Positions 1-8,480 of a stretch of DNA of 64,000 nt are shown here, one piece after another. Numbering within the stretch: position 1 is the first letter of the stretch; every line of letters starts with the position of its first letter. Source of the stretch: Thermococcus sp. M39 (GTDB lineage: Archaea; Methanobacteriota_B; Thermococci; Thermococcales; Thermococcaceae); NCBI RefSeq assembly GCF_012027325.1, contig NZ_SNUG01000003.1, positions 1-64,000 on the forward strand. The letters run 5' to 3'. The notes under the pieces are model-generated. The model worked only from the letters and a program-made list of their open reading frames with translations, was not told the origin of the DNA and did no database searches. The translations under genes and the position numbers were made by a program.

Positions 1-592
1 CTAAGTCAGCAAAATTCACCGTACCAAAAGCCCCGTAGAGAATTCCAAGCGCTAAGAAGTACATTGTAGTACCAATTGCACCAATCAGAGCGTATTTAAA
101 TCCTGCAGTGACTGAGTCACCCCTATCCCTGTAAAACATTACCAGAGCATAAGCCGCTATACTCGTAACCTCAATCATGACGAAGAGGTTGAAAGCATCA
201 CCAGTGAGTAAAACACCCAAAAGTCCAGCTTCCAAGCCAAGATAGAGCGTGTAGTACCATTCTAAGCCCTCCTCGTGCTCTAAATATCTATAAGAGTAAA
301 TCGCAATGAGGAACATTAATGCTGCTGTAACCAAGGCTATTAGAGCCCCCAATTTGTCAACCTCATACACAATTCCAATTGGAGCAACCCACTTGCCAAA
401 AGTATAAACTAATGGAGTGCTTGAAGAGTAAACCAACTGGAAGAGCTTGAAAGCACTGATTAAAGTTAAACCAGTCCCCAAGAGGGCATAAGCTTGAACG
501 ATTTTTCTGTTTCCTTTAATTAAGATGGAGGTTAGTGGAAGTGCGAATGCAAAGACAATTGGAATGATTGGAGTTAAGCCGACTACGTTCAT
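1..592 (-). CDS. mnhD: Mrp antiporter subunit D (MnhD), partial
   Basis: Membrane subunit of the Na+/H+ antiporter module, of the NuoL/M/N (Proton_antipo_M) family. Only the N-terminal 197 residues lie in the window; the gene runs off the left edge. The visible part has strings of hydrophobic helices and the family hallmark glutamate in a helix around NLFVMIEVTSIAAY, followed by KYALIGAIGTT. The start ATG is preceded by GGTGATG about 11 bases downstream of the mnhE stop. It is the last visible gene of the formate hydrogenlyase-Mrp operon and would use the redox-driven gradient for Na+/H+ exchange. Which of the D or A type it is cannot be fixed from a fragment, but position after mnhC and mnhE favours D. 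Confidence 0.88.
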   Translation of the reverse strand, partial: MNVVGLTPIIPIVFAFALPLTSILIKGNRKIVQAYALLGTGLTLISAFKLFQLVYSSSTPLVYTFGKWVAPIGIVYEVDKLGALIALVTAALMFLIAIYSYRYLEHEEGLEWYYTLYLGLEAGLLGVLLTGDAFNLFVMIEVTSIAAYALVMFYRDRGDSVTAGFKYALIGAIGTTMYFLALGILYGAFGTVNFADL

Positions 593-603
593 CTTTCATC
601 ACC

Positions 604-1089
604 TCACTCGAAAATCTTCTTTGCATATCTTTCAAAATCTTCGCAAATCTCCTTCTTGGCTTTTTCAGGATCTGTAGTAGTCACATTAATCCAGTTTACG
701 TACATGTATTCGTCATCCAAATCAACGACTACAGTGCCGGGAGTGTTCGTTATAGAGTTCGCTACAAGTGTTTTTGCATAGTCTGTTTTCACATCGATTG
801 GCACTTTTACAATTCCTGGATTATAGTTACCCGTGATTGTTCTAACCATGACATCAATGTGAGACTTAGTCTCGGCAACAATCATGTACCAGATGAAGTA
901 AATTACAGCCCAAAGCCACCTGACTGGATTTAACGCCTTAGCATCCTCCTTAACTAAATACTTGCCCACAAGCAAGCCAACGCCAATGGCAACAATTAAC
1001 CCAGTAACTAAGTCAAATGGCTTTACAGAGCCAGTGAAGAGGATGTAAGTGATGAATGCTAACAATGCAGTTGGGATTACACCCCTCAT
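604..1089 (-). CDS. mnhE: Mrp antiporter subunit E (MnhE)
   Basis: Small membrane subunit of the Mrp Na+/H+ antiporter, 161 residues, the usual size. The N-terminal third holds two hydrophobic helices; the rest is a soluble domain with the family pattern SITNTPGTVVVDL and YVNWINV. It overlaps the end of mnhC by four bases (ATGA-type coupling), with GGTGGTGAGCA before the ATG. It sits between the C and D subunits, whereas Mrp-type modules such as Mbh usually begin with E, so the order here is rearranged. Role inferred from family and context; assignment is secure. Confidence 0.92.
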   Translation of the reverse strand: MRGVIPTALLAFITYILFTGSVKPFDLVTGLIVAIGVGLLVGKYLVKEDAKALNPVRWLWAVIYFIWYMIVAETKSHIDVMVRTITGNYNPGIVKVPIDVKTDYAKTLVANSITNTPGTVVVDLDDEYMYVNWINVTTTDPEKAKKEICEDFERYAKKIFE

Positions 1090-1490
1090 TGCTCACCACC
1101 CCTCAGTAAAGCGGGCAACTTTTTACCAATCTCTCTAGTGTCCACAGTCCCGTACAGGCGGTAGATTTGGATTATTGCAAATGCAATGAGTACGTTTACA
1201 GCCATTCCAATGACGACTGCCGTAATTACCAAAGCTTGCGGGAGCGGATCAACTGCCGTGCTGATAAACTGCTGGAGGGCTTCCTTACTCAAACTTGGTA
1301 AAATTGGCGGTGCCACTGGGTAAATCAATCTATAGCCCAATAAGACTACGAGTAAGTTAGCAGTATCGCCGAAGATTGTCAGTGCAATGAGTTTTTTGAC
1401 TAAGTTAGGCCTCCTCGCAATTCCATACAAGCTGATTACAATCGTGGCAAGCAAAGTTAGGATTATAACTGCCCAAATGAAGGCGATCAT
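1086..1490 (-). CDS. mnhC: Mrp antiporter subunit C (MnhC/NuoK-like)
   Basis: NuoK-like membrane subunit of the Mrp module, 134 residues with three hydrophobic helices. The conserved run DPLPQALVITAVVIG (near residues 81-95) is characteristic of MnhC. It overlaps mnhB and mnhE by four bases on each side, so the set is probably translated as a coupled unit. In complex I relatives this subunit forms part of the ion path between the hydrogenase module and the antiporter-like pumps. No sign of damage. Confidence 0.93.
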   Translation of the reverse strand: MIAFIWAVIILTLLATIVISLYGIARRPNLVKKLIALTIFGDTANLLVVLLGYRLIYPVAPPILPSLSKEALQQFISTAVDPLPQALVITAVVIGMAVNVLIAFAIIQIYRLYGTVDTREIGKKLPALLRGGEQ

Positions 1491-2251
1491 TGTCTCACCC
1501 CCAGAATCTTCTTGAATACTTTTTCTGGGATTGCTAAGAGCAAGAATACCGCTGTGAACCCAGCACCAACTGCTAGGAACTCAAAGAAGTTGTAGTAGAT
1601 TAGTGAGCCGCCGATGAGCTGGCCATTAATTTCAGCTGGAAAGATTGGTTGATTCTGCATGATGAAACCACCACTGAGCAAGGGAACTAATGCTACGAGA
1701 ACAATTCCTAGGAGACCAATGGAACGCAGAATCAATGCTCTCGTCTTATCGAGGCCATTCTCTTCGAGGGCGTACTTAGAGTAAGCTGCAATGATTAACA
1801 ATGGTGCTACTGCTAGTGCTGAACCACCCTGGAAACCACCACCAGGAGTCAAGTGACCGTGCAATGCTATTGATGCTGAGACAGCCAAAATCATAGCAAC
1901 AATTACTTTTGTGACATCCTTAATTACTAAAGTTAATCCTCCACTGAATTCTTCTAGTTTTTGCTTTGCTTCTTTTTCTTGCTTTTTGTTTAATCTGAAG
2001 AGTGTTAAGCTTCCAATGATTGCAAGGAAGAACACTGAAGTTTCAAAGAGAGTATCAACACCACGATAATCCCAAAGGATTGCAGTTACAACCTCAGGAC
2101 TCTTAGCCGAATAATCACCAAAGTAGCTGTTTTCTAAGTAGAATTCACCCAACGGTCTTAACTCAGTTTGCTGTGGGAGTTTTGGAGCAATGTAATAGGC
2201 TAACCCAAATATTGCGATGAGTATAATTATGAGTGGAATTAACCTTTTCAT
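1487..2251 (-). CDS. mnhB: Mrp antiporter subunit B, fused MbhE/MnhB type
   Basis: Membrane subunit of 254 residues. The first about 95 residues (two helices plus DYRGVDTLFETSVFF) match the small MbhE-like subunit; the remainder is MnhB proper with HGHLTPGGGFQGG around residues 131-143. In the related Mbh hydrogenase these are separate proteins, so this gene carries both units in one chain, as does the C-terminal part of large bacterial MrpA plus MrpB. Start ATG at the DUF4040 gene boundary, one base after its stop. Part of the coupled Mrp string. Confidence 0.9.
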   Translation of the reverse strand: MKRLIPLIIILIAIFGLAYYIAPKLPQQTELRPLGEFYLENSYFGDYSAKSPEVVTAILWDYRGVDTLFETSVFFLAIIGSLTLFRLNKKQEKEAKQKLEEFSGGLTLVIKDVTKVIVAMILAVSASIALHGHLTPGGGFQGGSALAVAPLLIIAAYSKYALEENGLDKTRALILRSIGLLGIVLVALVPLLSGGFIMQNQPIFPAEINGQLIGGSLIYYNFFEFLAVGAGFTAVFLLLAIPEKVFKKILGVRQ

Positions 2252-2252
2252 T

Positions 2253-2507
2253 TCACACCACCTCGTATCTTTCCGTCTTACTTACCACGAAGACTAATAA
2301 TGCGGAATAGATACCAACGGCAATTGCTACATAAGCTAGGACGATGTCTGGTGCCATTAGGATGTAGAATGCAATGGCATAAGCAATAGCTTGGACTGCT
2401 GAAAAACCAATTGCTTTAAGCAAATCCTTCTCTATTATGGCAAGGTATGAGAAGATTAATCCAATGAGGACTGTGATGAGGAGCATTAGGAGGTGGATTT
2501 CAATCAT
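2253..2507 (-). CDS. DUF4040 Mrp subunit (MbhD/MrpA C-terminal-like)
   Basis: Short membrane protein of 84 residues with three helices, matching the DUF4040 domain that is the C-terminal part of bacterial MrpA and the stand-alone MbhD of archaeal hydrogenases. The core DLLKAIGFSAVQAIAYAIAFYILMAPDI is typical in spacing, with a charged KD pair after helix 1. It overlaps mnhG upstream by eight bases and abuts mnhB. It would form part of the channel interface of the antiporter module. Confidence 0.88.
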   Translation of the reverse strand: MIEIHLLMLLITVLIGLIFSYLAIIEKDLLKAIGFSAVQAIAYAIAFYILMAPDIVLAYVAIAVGIYSALLVFVVSKTERYEVV

Positions 2508-2859
2508 TCCTCCTCACCTCTGCCAAGTGATCCACCTTAGGCTCCCACTTGACAAGCTTAGCCTTATGAGCAGCGTAAGCTAATGCATGAGCACCAGCTG
2601 GTGCTGCGAGTAAGACAATTATTCCCGTGACAAAGCTAGCTCCTGCAATGGCATACTTGTGGGGCAGAAAGTCTGCTCCTAATGCAAGAAAACCAACACC
2701 AAACAATGGAACCACTGCTCCCCCAATAGTTCCTACCGTTGCAGCATGCAAGCGAATGTAAAAGTTCGGGAATTTAAGTAAGCCTAATGCTCCAAACAAG
2801 TCGCAGATACCACCAATGATAATCATGATTGCTCCCAAGTAGAATAAAATCTCGCTCAC
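2500..2859 (-). CDS. mnhG: Mrp antiporter subunit G (MnhG)
   Basis: MnhG family, 119 residues, three hydrophobic helices and the conserved stretch GLLKFPNFYIRLHAATVGT (residues 26-44). The start is GTG, supported by GGAGGTG six bases upstream, and it overlaps the mnhF stop by four bases. A basic C-terminal tail (AHKAKLVKWEPK) lies in the cytoplasm by the positive-inside rule. Function inferred from family: structural subunit of the multisubunit Na+/H+ antiporter. Confidence 0.92.
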   Translation of the reverse strand: MSEILFYLGAIMIIIGGICDLFGALGLLKFPNFYIRLHAATVGTIGGAVVPLFGVGFLALGADFLPHKYAIAGASFVTGIIVLLAAPAGAHALAYAAHKAKLVKWEPKVDHLAEVRRND

Positions 2860-3137
2860 ACTCCCACCTCCTTGCTAACCAAGTGTTTGGCAATGTAAAT
2901 GTCCAACAAGTAAGCCCACAATGCTAGTGTTATTGCTGCACTGATTAAGAATGCACTCTTGAAGTAAACTGCAAGAATCGCCATGAATGCTGCAATGTCG
3001 AAGGATAAACAATCAACGGCAAGAATAATATCCACTACCGTGGGACCCTTAAATGCCCTAACCCCATAAATGATGAACGCCAACAGGTAAAGAGGGATGA
3101 CGAATTTCATGAGCGTCATGAACGCACTTTCAAGCAT
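2856..3137 (-). CDS. mnhF: Mrp antiporter subunit F (MnhF)
   Basis: MnhF family, 93 residues and three helices, with the family signature RAFKGPTVVDIILAVDCLS near residues 25-43. I chose the ATG at 3137 rather than an upstream one because GAGGTGAG sits at proper spacing before it. This is the first gene of the Mrp block, 46 bases after focA. The short gap contains no promoter-like TATA box that I trust, so it is probably read through from the hydrogenase genes. Confidence 0.9.
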   Translation of the reverse strand: MLESAFMTLMKFVIPLYLLAFIIYGVRAFKGPTVVDIILAVDCLSFDIAAFMAILAVYFKSAFLISAAITLALWAYLLDIYIAKHLVSKEVGV

Positions 3138-3183
3138 TTTTCTCACCTCTTTCTTTGAAAATTATGAAAAAATGAAAGAGCCA

Positions 3184-4215
3184 TCAGGCAGCAGTCTCAA
3201 CGTTCTTGTAGAGAACAAATGCTCCGACGATGTAGTAGAGTGTTAGCACTAATGGAACAATGTACATTGCACCCTTGCCAAGTGCCTTGTCGAGAGCAAT
3301 TCCAATGCCTGCTGGAATGAGTGTTGCAACGACCCAGAATGCCAAGAAGACAACGAGGAAGTCTACGATTTCCTTGATTATTTCGTTAGTGCTGACCTCT
3401 GGGTGAGCTAAGTACCAGTAGTAGAATGCCACGAAGAGGAAGCCACCGACAGCGTTACCAAAGGTTACTGGGATTACGTTGTGGAAGAACTGGCTCCAGG
3501 TTATGGCGTAGTTGCTTGCTATGATTCCCGTTGGGATAACCCACATGTTTGCAATAGCGTGCTCAAAGCCTATTGCAACGAAAGCGAAGATTGGGAACCA
3601 TATTGCTAGGATTTTACCTGCACCGTCCTGAACTCTTGCTGACTGCCATATTGCAACGTTGACAAGCCAGTTACATCCGATACCAAGGAAGAACAATGCA
3701 AGTATGTCCTTTGACACTTTACCTGTCGCTATTGCAACAGCAGTGTTTCCGAAGATGTTAGGGTCACCGACATGACCAAAGAGTCCTGTCAATGGAACTG
3801 CTAAGAGTGCAAGGAATACTGAACCAATGAAGTTTCCACCGTAGCTTCCGAACCAGTTGTAGAGGACACATTTGAAGTCAGCATATCTCTTTGCCTTTGC
3901 TGCGCTGAGGAACTGAACGTTTCCTGTCCAGAGGTCAGCACCAGCAAGGATAACTGCAATCAAACCGACTGGGAACACTGCACCTAAGAGGACTTTGAAC
4001 AGTGCTTTATTGAATGTGTCACCAGCAGCGAAGGGGGGATATTTTGCTACACAGCCGGCCACTATTGCTAAAATGAAACCGAAAGCAATGAATGCACCTG
4101 CCATGAATCCTGCAGACAGCAGCCTTCCTGGGGTTGTCTTATACTTTGGTGTTGCCTTCTTTGCAACTGCTTCAAAAGTTGCATCAACTCCATACAATAT
4201 CTTTTCCTTTGACAT
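3184..4215 (-). CDS. focA: Formate channel (FocA/FdhC family)
   Basis: Pentameric formate/nitrite transporter family protein, 343 residues, with at least six hydrophobic helices. Motifs seen: GSYGGNFIGS, ARVQDGAGK and GFEHAIANM, the last carrying the histidine of the formate pore. The chain is longer than typical bacterial FocA (about 285) because of a C-terminal extension of about 55 residues holding two more hydrophobic stretches. Start ATG follows GGAGGTGAGTTGGG. Its place between the hydrogenase and Mrp genes fits import of formate for the hydrogenlyase; export of formate in other conditions is also possible. Confidence 0.93.
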   Translation of the reverse strand: MSKEKILYGVDATFEAVAKKATPKYKTTPGRLLSAGFMAGAFIAFGFILAIVAGCVAKYPPFAAGDTFNKALFKVLLGAVFPVGLIAVILAGADLWTGNVQFLSAAKAKRYADFKCVLYNWFGSYGGNFIGSVFLALLAVPLTGLFGHVGDPNIFGNTAVAIATGKVSKDILALFFLGIGCNWLVNVAIWQSARVQDGAGKILAIWFPIFAFVAIGFEHAIANMWVIPTGIIASNYAITWSQFFHNVIPVTFGNAVGGFLFVAFYYWYLAHPEVSTNEIIKEIVDFLVVFLAFWVVATLIPAGIGIALDKALGKGAMYIVPLVLTLYYIVGAFVLYKNVETAA

Positions 4216-4221
4216 CCCAAC

Positions 4222-4503
4222 TCACCTCCTTATTCTAAGCACTTCATTACTTTCCAAAGTCTGCAGAGCTTTGAGCAAAAGTTGTCTATCCCCCTCATCT
4301 ATATCATCGAGGGGAATCAACGGAGCATTGGCGAGTGTAATCTCTAATCCCCCCAGAGCTTCTTCTATTTTCTTAACGGTATCTTCACTAAGCTCACCAA
4401 GGTCTTCTTCGATTATGAAATCCCCTTCAAAGTGATCTAGCACATAGCTGACATAGGAGCTAAATCCCATATACGACCGTTTTATTAGATGATAGCGCTT
4501 CAT
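4222..4503 (-). CDS. Small unknown protein of the formate hydrogenlyase operon
   Basis: I do not recognise this 93-residue protein with certainty. It begins with a basic segment (MKRYHLIKRSYMG), then an acidic alpha/beta stretch. It overlaps the 3' end of the hydrogenase small-subunit gene by 44 bases, yet GGTGAAGGGAG before the ATG supports this start. Its place directly after the small subunit resembles that of the maturation factor HycH in E. coli, so a maturation or assembly role is possible, but I see no residue-level proof. No cysteines, so it is not an iron-sulfur protein. Confidence 0.7.
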   Translation of the reverse strand: MKRYHLIKRSYMGFSSYVSYVLDHFEGDFIIEEDLGELSEDTVKKIEEALGGLEITLANAPLIPLDDIDEGDRQLLLKALQTLESNEVLRIRR

Positions 4504-5284
4504 ATTCTCCCTTCACCTTCCAATATTCGCTTTCAAGGAAGCGCATACAAAATGCGATCCTATGGTCTTTTTCTTTTGCACAATAATCGTTTATGAGTTC
4601 TCTAAGGGCCTCTCTTGGGTTTTCGCTCTTTTTGGCTTTTTCAACGAGCTTCATGAAGTCGTCAAGGATTTTTTCTCTGTCGAAGTAACCAACAACATAC
4701 CTCAATCTTTCTCTCAGTGTTAGCCTTACTCTTTCTTCAATTGGGTATTCTTGGAGCATGAATGGTGCAGTCTCTTCGGTGTAGTGCTCTTCTTTCATTT
4801 TCTTCTCAACTACGCCCAGCAACTGAGCAATTCCATAGAGAATTTCCTCTGGCCTTGGAGGACAGCCGGGAATGTAGATAACCGGACCGACCTTTTCTCC
4901 ATCATCCTTGAGATCGGCAATAAGTTCTTCAATTCCCCCCCTTCTCGGATACTCTTTTCCTTCCCTCCCGCTTTCTGGTCTTCTGTATATTGGATAGCCG
5001 TTATAGAAGATTCCACCACTGCATGCGCAAGTTCCTACAGCAACAATTATCCTCGGCTCTGGAGGCATGGCTTTGATTGCCTTCTTCGCTGCATAATAAC
5101 ATTGCCTTGTCAGAGGTCCGGTTACGAGCATTGCATGAGCGTGTCTTGGTGAACCAATGAGCTTAACACCGAACCTTTCTGCATCGTAAAAAGGTGTAAG
5201 TACGTCTAAAATTTCAATATCACAACCATTACACGCACCGGTATCAAGGTGAAAGACCCAAACTGACCTCAGCTTTGGCTTCAT
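4460..5284 (-). CDS. hycG: Membrane-bound NiFe hydrogenase small subunit (HycG/NuoB-like)
   Basis: Carries the [4Fe-4S] cluster next to the NiFe site. Cluster ligands are visible as CNGC (residues 18-21), GTCACSGG and PGCPPRP, the NuoB pattern. At 274 residues it is longer than minimal NuoB; the C-terminal 100 residues are a helical, charged extension (DREKILDDFMKLVEKAK). It overlaps the ferredoxin gene by four bases. Acts at the cytoplasmic face in the Mfh complex, passing electrons from the polyferredoxin subunits to protons at the large subunit. Confidence 0.93.
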   Translation of the reverse strand: MKPKLRSVWVFHLDTGACNGCDIEILDVLTPFYDAERFGVKLIGSPRHAHAMLVTGPLTRQCYYAAKKAIKAMPPEPRIIVAVGTCACSGGIFYNGYPIYRRPESGREGKEYPRRGGIEELIADLKDDGEKVGPVIYIPGCPPRPEEILYGIAQLLGVVEKKMKEEHYTEETAPFMLQEYPIEERVRLTLRERLRYVVGYFDREKILDDFMKLVEKAKKSENPREALRELINDYCAKEKDHRIAFCMRFLESEYWKVKGEYEALSSNKTVVYGI

Positions 5285-5778
5285 TCTACCACCTCCTTTA
5301 AAGCCTCTATGCTCTTTTCTACTGTCACCTTTCTCCTACAGTCTCTGCAGATGTAGACTTTCTCTTCAAGCGCTTCCTCTTCTATAATCTCCTCTGGAAT
5401 TATGTGGAGTGCTTTCTTCACTTGTCTTTCTGTATAATCAGCATATCTTCCGCAGACTCTGCATTTAACGAGCTTAAGCTCAACAACTTCAACAAAGTCT
5501 CTCTTATCTGGTGAAGCCGCTTCGAATTCTTGAGTTAGCTTAATCGCTCCAGGCGGACAGACCTCTTCACACCTCGCACATCTTATGCATCTTCCTATAT
5601 CGAGAACTATCCTTCTCGTTCCTTTCTCATAGTCGTCAATTCTAAGCAATGCATCAGCGGGACAGACATTAACACACCCACCACAGCCAATGCATAAACT
5701 CGGATCAATGTGCGGCAACCCTCTGTATTCGGGAGGAGCCTCAATTTTGACAAAGGGATACTTAAGAGTCACCGCCAT
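5281..5778 (-). CDS. hycF: Hydrogenase ferredoxin subunit (HycF/NuoI-like)
   Basis: Polyferredoxin of 165 residues. Two classic [4Fe-4S] motifs, CIGCGGCVNVCP and CIRCARCEEVCP, lie at about residues 28-74. The C-terminal part adds two CxxC pairs, CRVC and CRDC, about 45 residues apart, which could bind zinc or an extra iron centre. An open frame extends 36 codons further upstream into hycE, but GGTTGTGAAA before the ATG at 5778 and protein length mark this start. Links the Fdh electron chain with the small subunit. Confidence 0.92.
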   Translation of the reverse strand: MAVTLKYPFVKIEAPPEYRGLPHIDPSLCIGCGGCVNVCPADALLRIDDYEKGTRRIVLDIGRCIRCARCEEVCPPGAIKLTQEFEAASPDKRDFVEVVELKLVKCRVCGRYADYTERQVKKALHIIPEEIIEEEALEEKVYICRDCRRKVTVEKSIEALKEVVE

Positions 5779-5780
5779 TT

Positions 5781-7544
5781 TCACAACCTCCTTGAGGCTT
5801 TGATTGAGAGTCTGTTGAACTCCTCCTCCCTCAAGATTCTGACTTTCCCAGTTTCTACGTCGATAATTTGCACTCTCTCTGTACATGAGTAACAGGGATC
5901 CATTGACGATATTATCAGTGGCGCATCCGCTATTGTATTTCCTCTCATCGCATCTGGAAGTGCTGGGAAGTTGTTGTATGAACCAGCTCTTGCTCTGTGA
6001 CGGTAGACTCTGTTTCCTGGCCCAGTCATTACGTAGTGGATGTTCTCTCCTCTTGGAGCCTCAGTCATACCTATAGCTTCCTGATATGGTGGAATCTCTT
6101 TGTACTCAGCCAATATATCTCCACCAGGTAGTTGATCCAAAGCCTGCTCAATTATCCAGAGGCTTTCTCTAACTTCCTCAACTCTAACCAAGAACCTAGC
6201 TAGAACATCTCCTTCCTTGTAAACAGGAACTTTGAAGTCTAAGTCTCCATAGGCTGCATAGGGGTGATCTCTTCTAACGTCAAAGTCTCTTCCTGAACCT
6301 CTTCCAAATGGCCCATCAACGCTCCATTCACGAGCAAGCTTGTAAGGCAGGACACCAACTCCCTCACAGCGCTTTATGAATGTTCTTGTAGAGAACGTCT
6401 CTTCTACCCACTTTTCAAACTCTTCCTTAAGCGTTTTTAGTGTCTTATCAATCATTTCTTTCCTATAGTCGAGGAAATCTCTCCTAACTCCACCTACGAG
6501 ATTTATACCGTACGTTTTTCTGTTTCCAGTTAAACGCTCCGCTAACCACATTACGGGCTCTCTGATTTTCCAAGCACGCATAAAGCCTGTGTCGTATCCT
6601 GCTAAGTGGCAAGCTAAACCTAAGTTCAAGAGGTGGGAGTGTATTCTTTCAATTTCAAGCATTATCGTTCTTATGTACAAGGCCCTTTCTGGAACTTCGA
6701 TTTTTCCAGCTGCCTCAATTGCCTGACAGTATGCGGTTGAGTGTGTAAAACCACAGATTCCACAGATTCTCTCAGCTATAAAGCACACCTGATCGCATGT
6801 TAACCTACATTCGCTTATTTTTTCAATTCCTCTGTGCTGGTAGAAGGTTCTAAGATCAACATCGACTATTTCTTCACCCTTAACGAAGAGCCTAAAGTGA
6901 CCTGGCTCATCGAGTGCAACGTGATATGGACCTAATGGAAATACAGCCGCTCCGTTTGGTGGTTCCCTAAATGGATACTTGTTTTCTTCAGTAACTTCCC
7001 TCATTGGACTGTCAGTATAGTGGAAATCTTTTCTTAATGGGAAAACTCCTTCAGGCCAATCATCAGGAACAACTAACCTTCTTGGATCAGGATGACCAAC
7101 GGGAATTACACCAATCATATCATAAGCTTCTCTCTCATACCAGTTTGCACCCTTATGCTGGGGAGTTATTGATGGGAACGTTGGGTCATCCTCGGGAATG
7201 TATGTCTTGATACCAAAGTAAACGTCGCCAGCAGCACCATTTATGCTGATCCAATAGATTAAGCTAAACTTTCCATTGAGGGGTCTCTCATCAGTTGCAA
7301 CCATAGTTGAAAGCTGGGTCTCCTTCCACTCTGGATGCTTAAGGATGTACAGAGCTACTTCAGGCAAATCATTCCTATCAACTGTAATGATCCATTGATT
7401 GTAAGCGACTCTTTTTATCTCTTTGATCTTATCCTTAAATTTAGACTCAAGCTCCTTAACGTATTTTAATCTAACCTCATCCTTTCTTATTTCTTTCATG
7501 ATCTCTTTGGTCTTACCCCTAATTTCATCACTCACAACACTCAT
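5781..7544 (-). CDS. hycE: NiFe hydrogenase large subunit fused to NuoC-like domain (HycE-like)
   Basis: Catalytic subunit of the H2-evolving hydrogenase, 587 residues. The N-terminal 190 residues are the NuoC (30-kDa) domain, including WYEREAYDMIGV; the rest is the NuoD-like large subunit. NiFe ligands are present as RICGICGFTHS and DPCYSCTER, so the active site looks intact. About 32 residues follow the DPCxxC motif. The ATG at 7544 is preceded by GGTGGTGAGA and lies just inside the hycD stop region. Partner of the small subunit and membrane arm encoded either side. Confidence 0.95.
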   Translation of the reverse strand: MSVVSDEIRGKTKEIMKEIRKDEVRLKYVKELESKFKDKIKEIKRVAYNQWIITVDRNDLPEVALYILKHPEWKETQLSTMVATDERPLNGKFSLIYWISINGAAGDVYFGIKTYIPEDDPTFPSITPQHKGANWYEREAYDMIGVIPVGHPDPRRLVVPDDWPEGVFPLRKDFHYTDSPMREVTEENKYPFREPPNGAAVFPLGPYHVALDEPGHFRLFVKGEEIVDVDLRTFYQHRGIEKISECRLTCDQVCFIAERICGICGFTHSTAYCQAIEAAGKIEVPERALYIRTIMLEIERIHSHLLNLGLACHLAGYDTGFMRAWKIREPVMWLAERLTGNRKTYGINLVGGVRRDFLDYRKEMIDKTLKTLKEEFEKWVEETFSTRTFIKRCEGVGVLPYKLAREWSVDGPFGRGSGRDFDVRRDHPYAAYGDLDFKVPVYKEGDVLARFLVRVEEVRESLWIIEQALDQLPGGDILAEYKEIPPYQEAIGMTEAPRGENIHYVMTGPGNRVYRHRARAGSYNNFPALPDAMRGNTIADAPLIISSMDPCYSCTERVQIIDVETGKVRILREEEFNRLSIKASRRL

Positions 7545-7546
7545 TC

Positions 7547-8470
7547 TCACCACCCCAATGCTGCGATAATTAACACAACCAAACTCGCCATGAACACTTT
7601 GCTGTTCACCCTAATAGCCTGGTCAATCCTAAAGCGGGCATTTGATGCTTCAATTATTGCAATGATTGCATAAAGTACAAACACAGCAACCAGCTGCGCT
7701 ACTAGTACTACTAATCCCCCTGCGAATGTTGAGATGTCAATGAAGTCCCTTATGATCGGGATTACAAGGAAGCTCACGAAGAGCCAAAGCAAGGCTAAGC
7801 GTTTAATTAACATTGACCACTTAAATATGCCCAACAGCTTTCCACTGTATTCACATAACGGTCCTTCGAGTATCTCCGGCTCTGCCTCAGCTATGTCGAA
7901 AGGTATGAAGCCACCTTCAGCATAAACAGCGTAAGCTAAGAGAGCGTAAGCTAAGATTGTTGATGGAGTAAACGTTAAGTTGAGTGGGATTCCACTTATG
8001 CTTAATGAATGAGCATTCAAAGCGAATATTCCAATTGCCACACCTAACACAGGTTCAATACTTAGGATGAGCATCATTTCTCTGTTTGCTCCAGCATTCG
8101 TATATGTGCTGTTTACACTAAAGCCCGCTATCATCATAGCAACTGAAAACATCGCTAAGACGTAGAGGAATACGAAGAAATCACCTGTGAATCTTACTGG
8201 GACAAAGTTTCCGAAGGGCAAAACTAAAGCCGCTGATAGAGCTGATGCAAAAGCTATGTATGGAGCGATTCTGAAAGCCAACCTCTCAGTTGGCAATATT
8301 GGCTCCATGCTTAGTAATGATTGTAAGTCATAGTAGGTTTGCAATATTGGACCGCCTTGTCTCCACTGAAGGATAGCCTTTATCTTCCTTGATATACCGT
8401 CAAGTAATGGAGGAAGGAAAAAGATTATTGCGATTGTTATCAATGCAAACACAATTTTTTGGACTTCCAT
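7547..8470 (-). CDS. hycD: Hydrogenase membrane subunit (HycD/NuoH-like)
   Basis: Membrane anchor of 307 residues with about eight helices. Family motifs: QGGPILQTYYD after helix 1, and the acidic loop PFDIAEAEPEILEGPLCEYSG (shown here only as landmark) that contacts the hydrogenase module in complex I relatives. Four bases overlap the next gene. The start at 8470 follows GGTGAGGAAA. It would couple electron transfer to ion movement in the pump subunits. No unusual features. Confidence 0.93.
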   Translation of the reverse strand: MEVQKIVFALITIAIIFFLPPLLDGISRKIKAILQWRQGGPILQTYYDLQSLLSMEPILPTERLAFRIAPYIAFASALSAALVLPFGNFVPVRFTGDFFVFLYVLAMFSVAMMIAGFSVNSTYTNAGANREMMLILSIEPVLGVAIGIFALNAHSLSISGIPLNLTFTPSTILAYALLAYAVYAEGGFIPFDIAEAEPEILEGPLCEYSGKLLGIFKWSMLIKRLALLWLFVSFLVIPIIRDFIDISTFAGGLVVLVAQLVAVFVLYAIIAIIEASNARFRIDQAIRVNSKVFMASLVVLIIAALGW

Positions 8471-8480
8471 TTTCCTCACC

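Noticed and set aside
3995-4435. 146-codon open frame on the plus strand across focA and its neighbour
   Set aside because: Antisense to well-supported genes, Ser/Pro-rich composition of a shadow frame, no ribosome binding site.
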